A stretch of 6,896 nt of DNA, taken from assembly GCA_018658605.1 (NCBI GenBank), contig JABHUV010000159.1, positions 1 through 6,896 of the forward strand. The letters are read 5' to 3'. The position numbers and the translations under genes were made by a program. The notes beneath the pieces are model-generated. The model worked only from the letters and a program-made list of their open reading frames with translations. It ran no database searches and was not told the origin of the DNA. The DNA comes from Planctomycetaceae bacterium. Lineage in GTDB: Bacteria; Planctomycetota; Planctomycetia; Pirellulales; Pirellulaceae. Below are positions 6,653-6,896 of this stretch, one piece after another. The stretch's first letter is position 1, and each line of letters starts with the position of its first letter.

Positions 6653-6896
6653 ATGTTAGACCTGACCTTAAAAAATATGACCAACTCACGACGGGATTTC
6701 TTGCGTATTGGTGCATTGGGGCTTGGTGGGCTGACGTTGCCGGGTTTAATGCGCGCCGAAGCAGCAAATGGTGTCGGTAAAAGTCACAAATCGGTCATTA
6801 TGATTTACTTGACCGGTGGACCACCTCATCAAGATATGATTGATTTGAAGCCTAATGCGCCTGTTGATATACGTGGTGAGTTTGCGCCCATTTCAA
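6653..6896 (+). CDS. DUF1501 family protein with Tat signal (3' partial)
   Basis: The first 81 codons of a protein that runs off the right edge. From the ATG at 6653 the N-terminus holds a twin-arginine motif SRRDFLR (12-18) followed by a Gly/Leu-rich hydrophobic stretch and ALA-like cleavage region near residues 33-38. It continues with [17 protein letters not shown] and DLKPNAP..IRGEF, the opening signature of DUF1501 proteins, which are very abundant in planctomycetes and related in fold to the alkaline phosphatase/sulfatase superfamily. No biochemical function is established for the family, and none is assigned here. Family members commonly sit beside a DUF1549/DUF1553 cytochrome gene, which is not seen upstream. 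The start is uncertain: neither the ATG at 6653 nor that at 6677 has a Shine-Dalgarno sequence; 6653 is preferred because homologues usually carry a short extension before the Tat motif. Confidence 0.88.
   Translation, partial: MLDLTLKNMTNSRRDFLRIGALGLGGLTLPGLMRAEAANGVGKSHKSVIMIYLTGGPPHQDMIDLKPNAPVDIRGEFAPIS

Overview
The window looks like chromosomal DNA from a PVC-group bacterium, most likely a planctomycete of the Pirellulaceae type; a Verrucomicrobium-like host is the main alternative. The pointers are family-level: a dehydrogenase/HEAT/cytochrome c protein of the kind first defined in Pirellula and Verrucomicrobium, two tandem Cys-type sulfatases, a Tat-exported Gfo/Idh/MocA oxidoreductase, and a Tat-exported DUF1501 protein. 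All five genes lie on the plus strand, and base composition looks moderate and even. I see no RNA gene, mobile element, CRISPR array or long repeat.

Layout: 1-2133 is the 3' part of the dehydrogenase/cytochrome c gene, open at the left edge. 2161-3669 is an arylsulfatase A-like sulfatase and 3670-5169 an iduronate-2-sulfatase-like sulfatase; the stop of the first directly abuts the start of the second. 5202-6527 is the Gfo/Idh/MocA oxidoreductase. These four genes have gaps of 27, 0 and 32 bases and clear Shine-Dalgarno sequences before the last three, so they probably form one transcription unit. A 125-base gap holding a perfect 6-bp dyad and promoter-like hexamers separates them from a DUF1501 gene starting near 6653 that runs off the right edge.

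Function (inference): the four complete or right-truncated products carry Sec or Tat export signals, and the first gene's c-type heme site requires maturation outside the cytoplasm. The set fits extracytoplasmic breakdown of a sulfated glycan: the sulfatases would remove sulfate esters, and the sugar-type oxidoreductase and heme-bearing dehydrogenase could oxidise released sugars and pass on electrons. Both sulfatases need a formylglycine-generating enzyme that is not encoded here. The substrate cannot be read from the sequence. Each family is known; the combination and a few residue- and junction-level details are what merit a second look.
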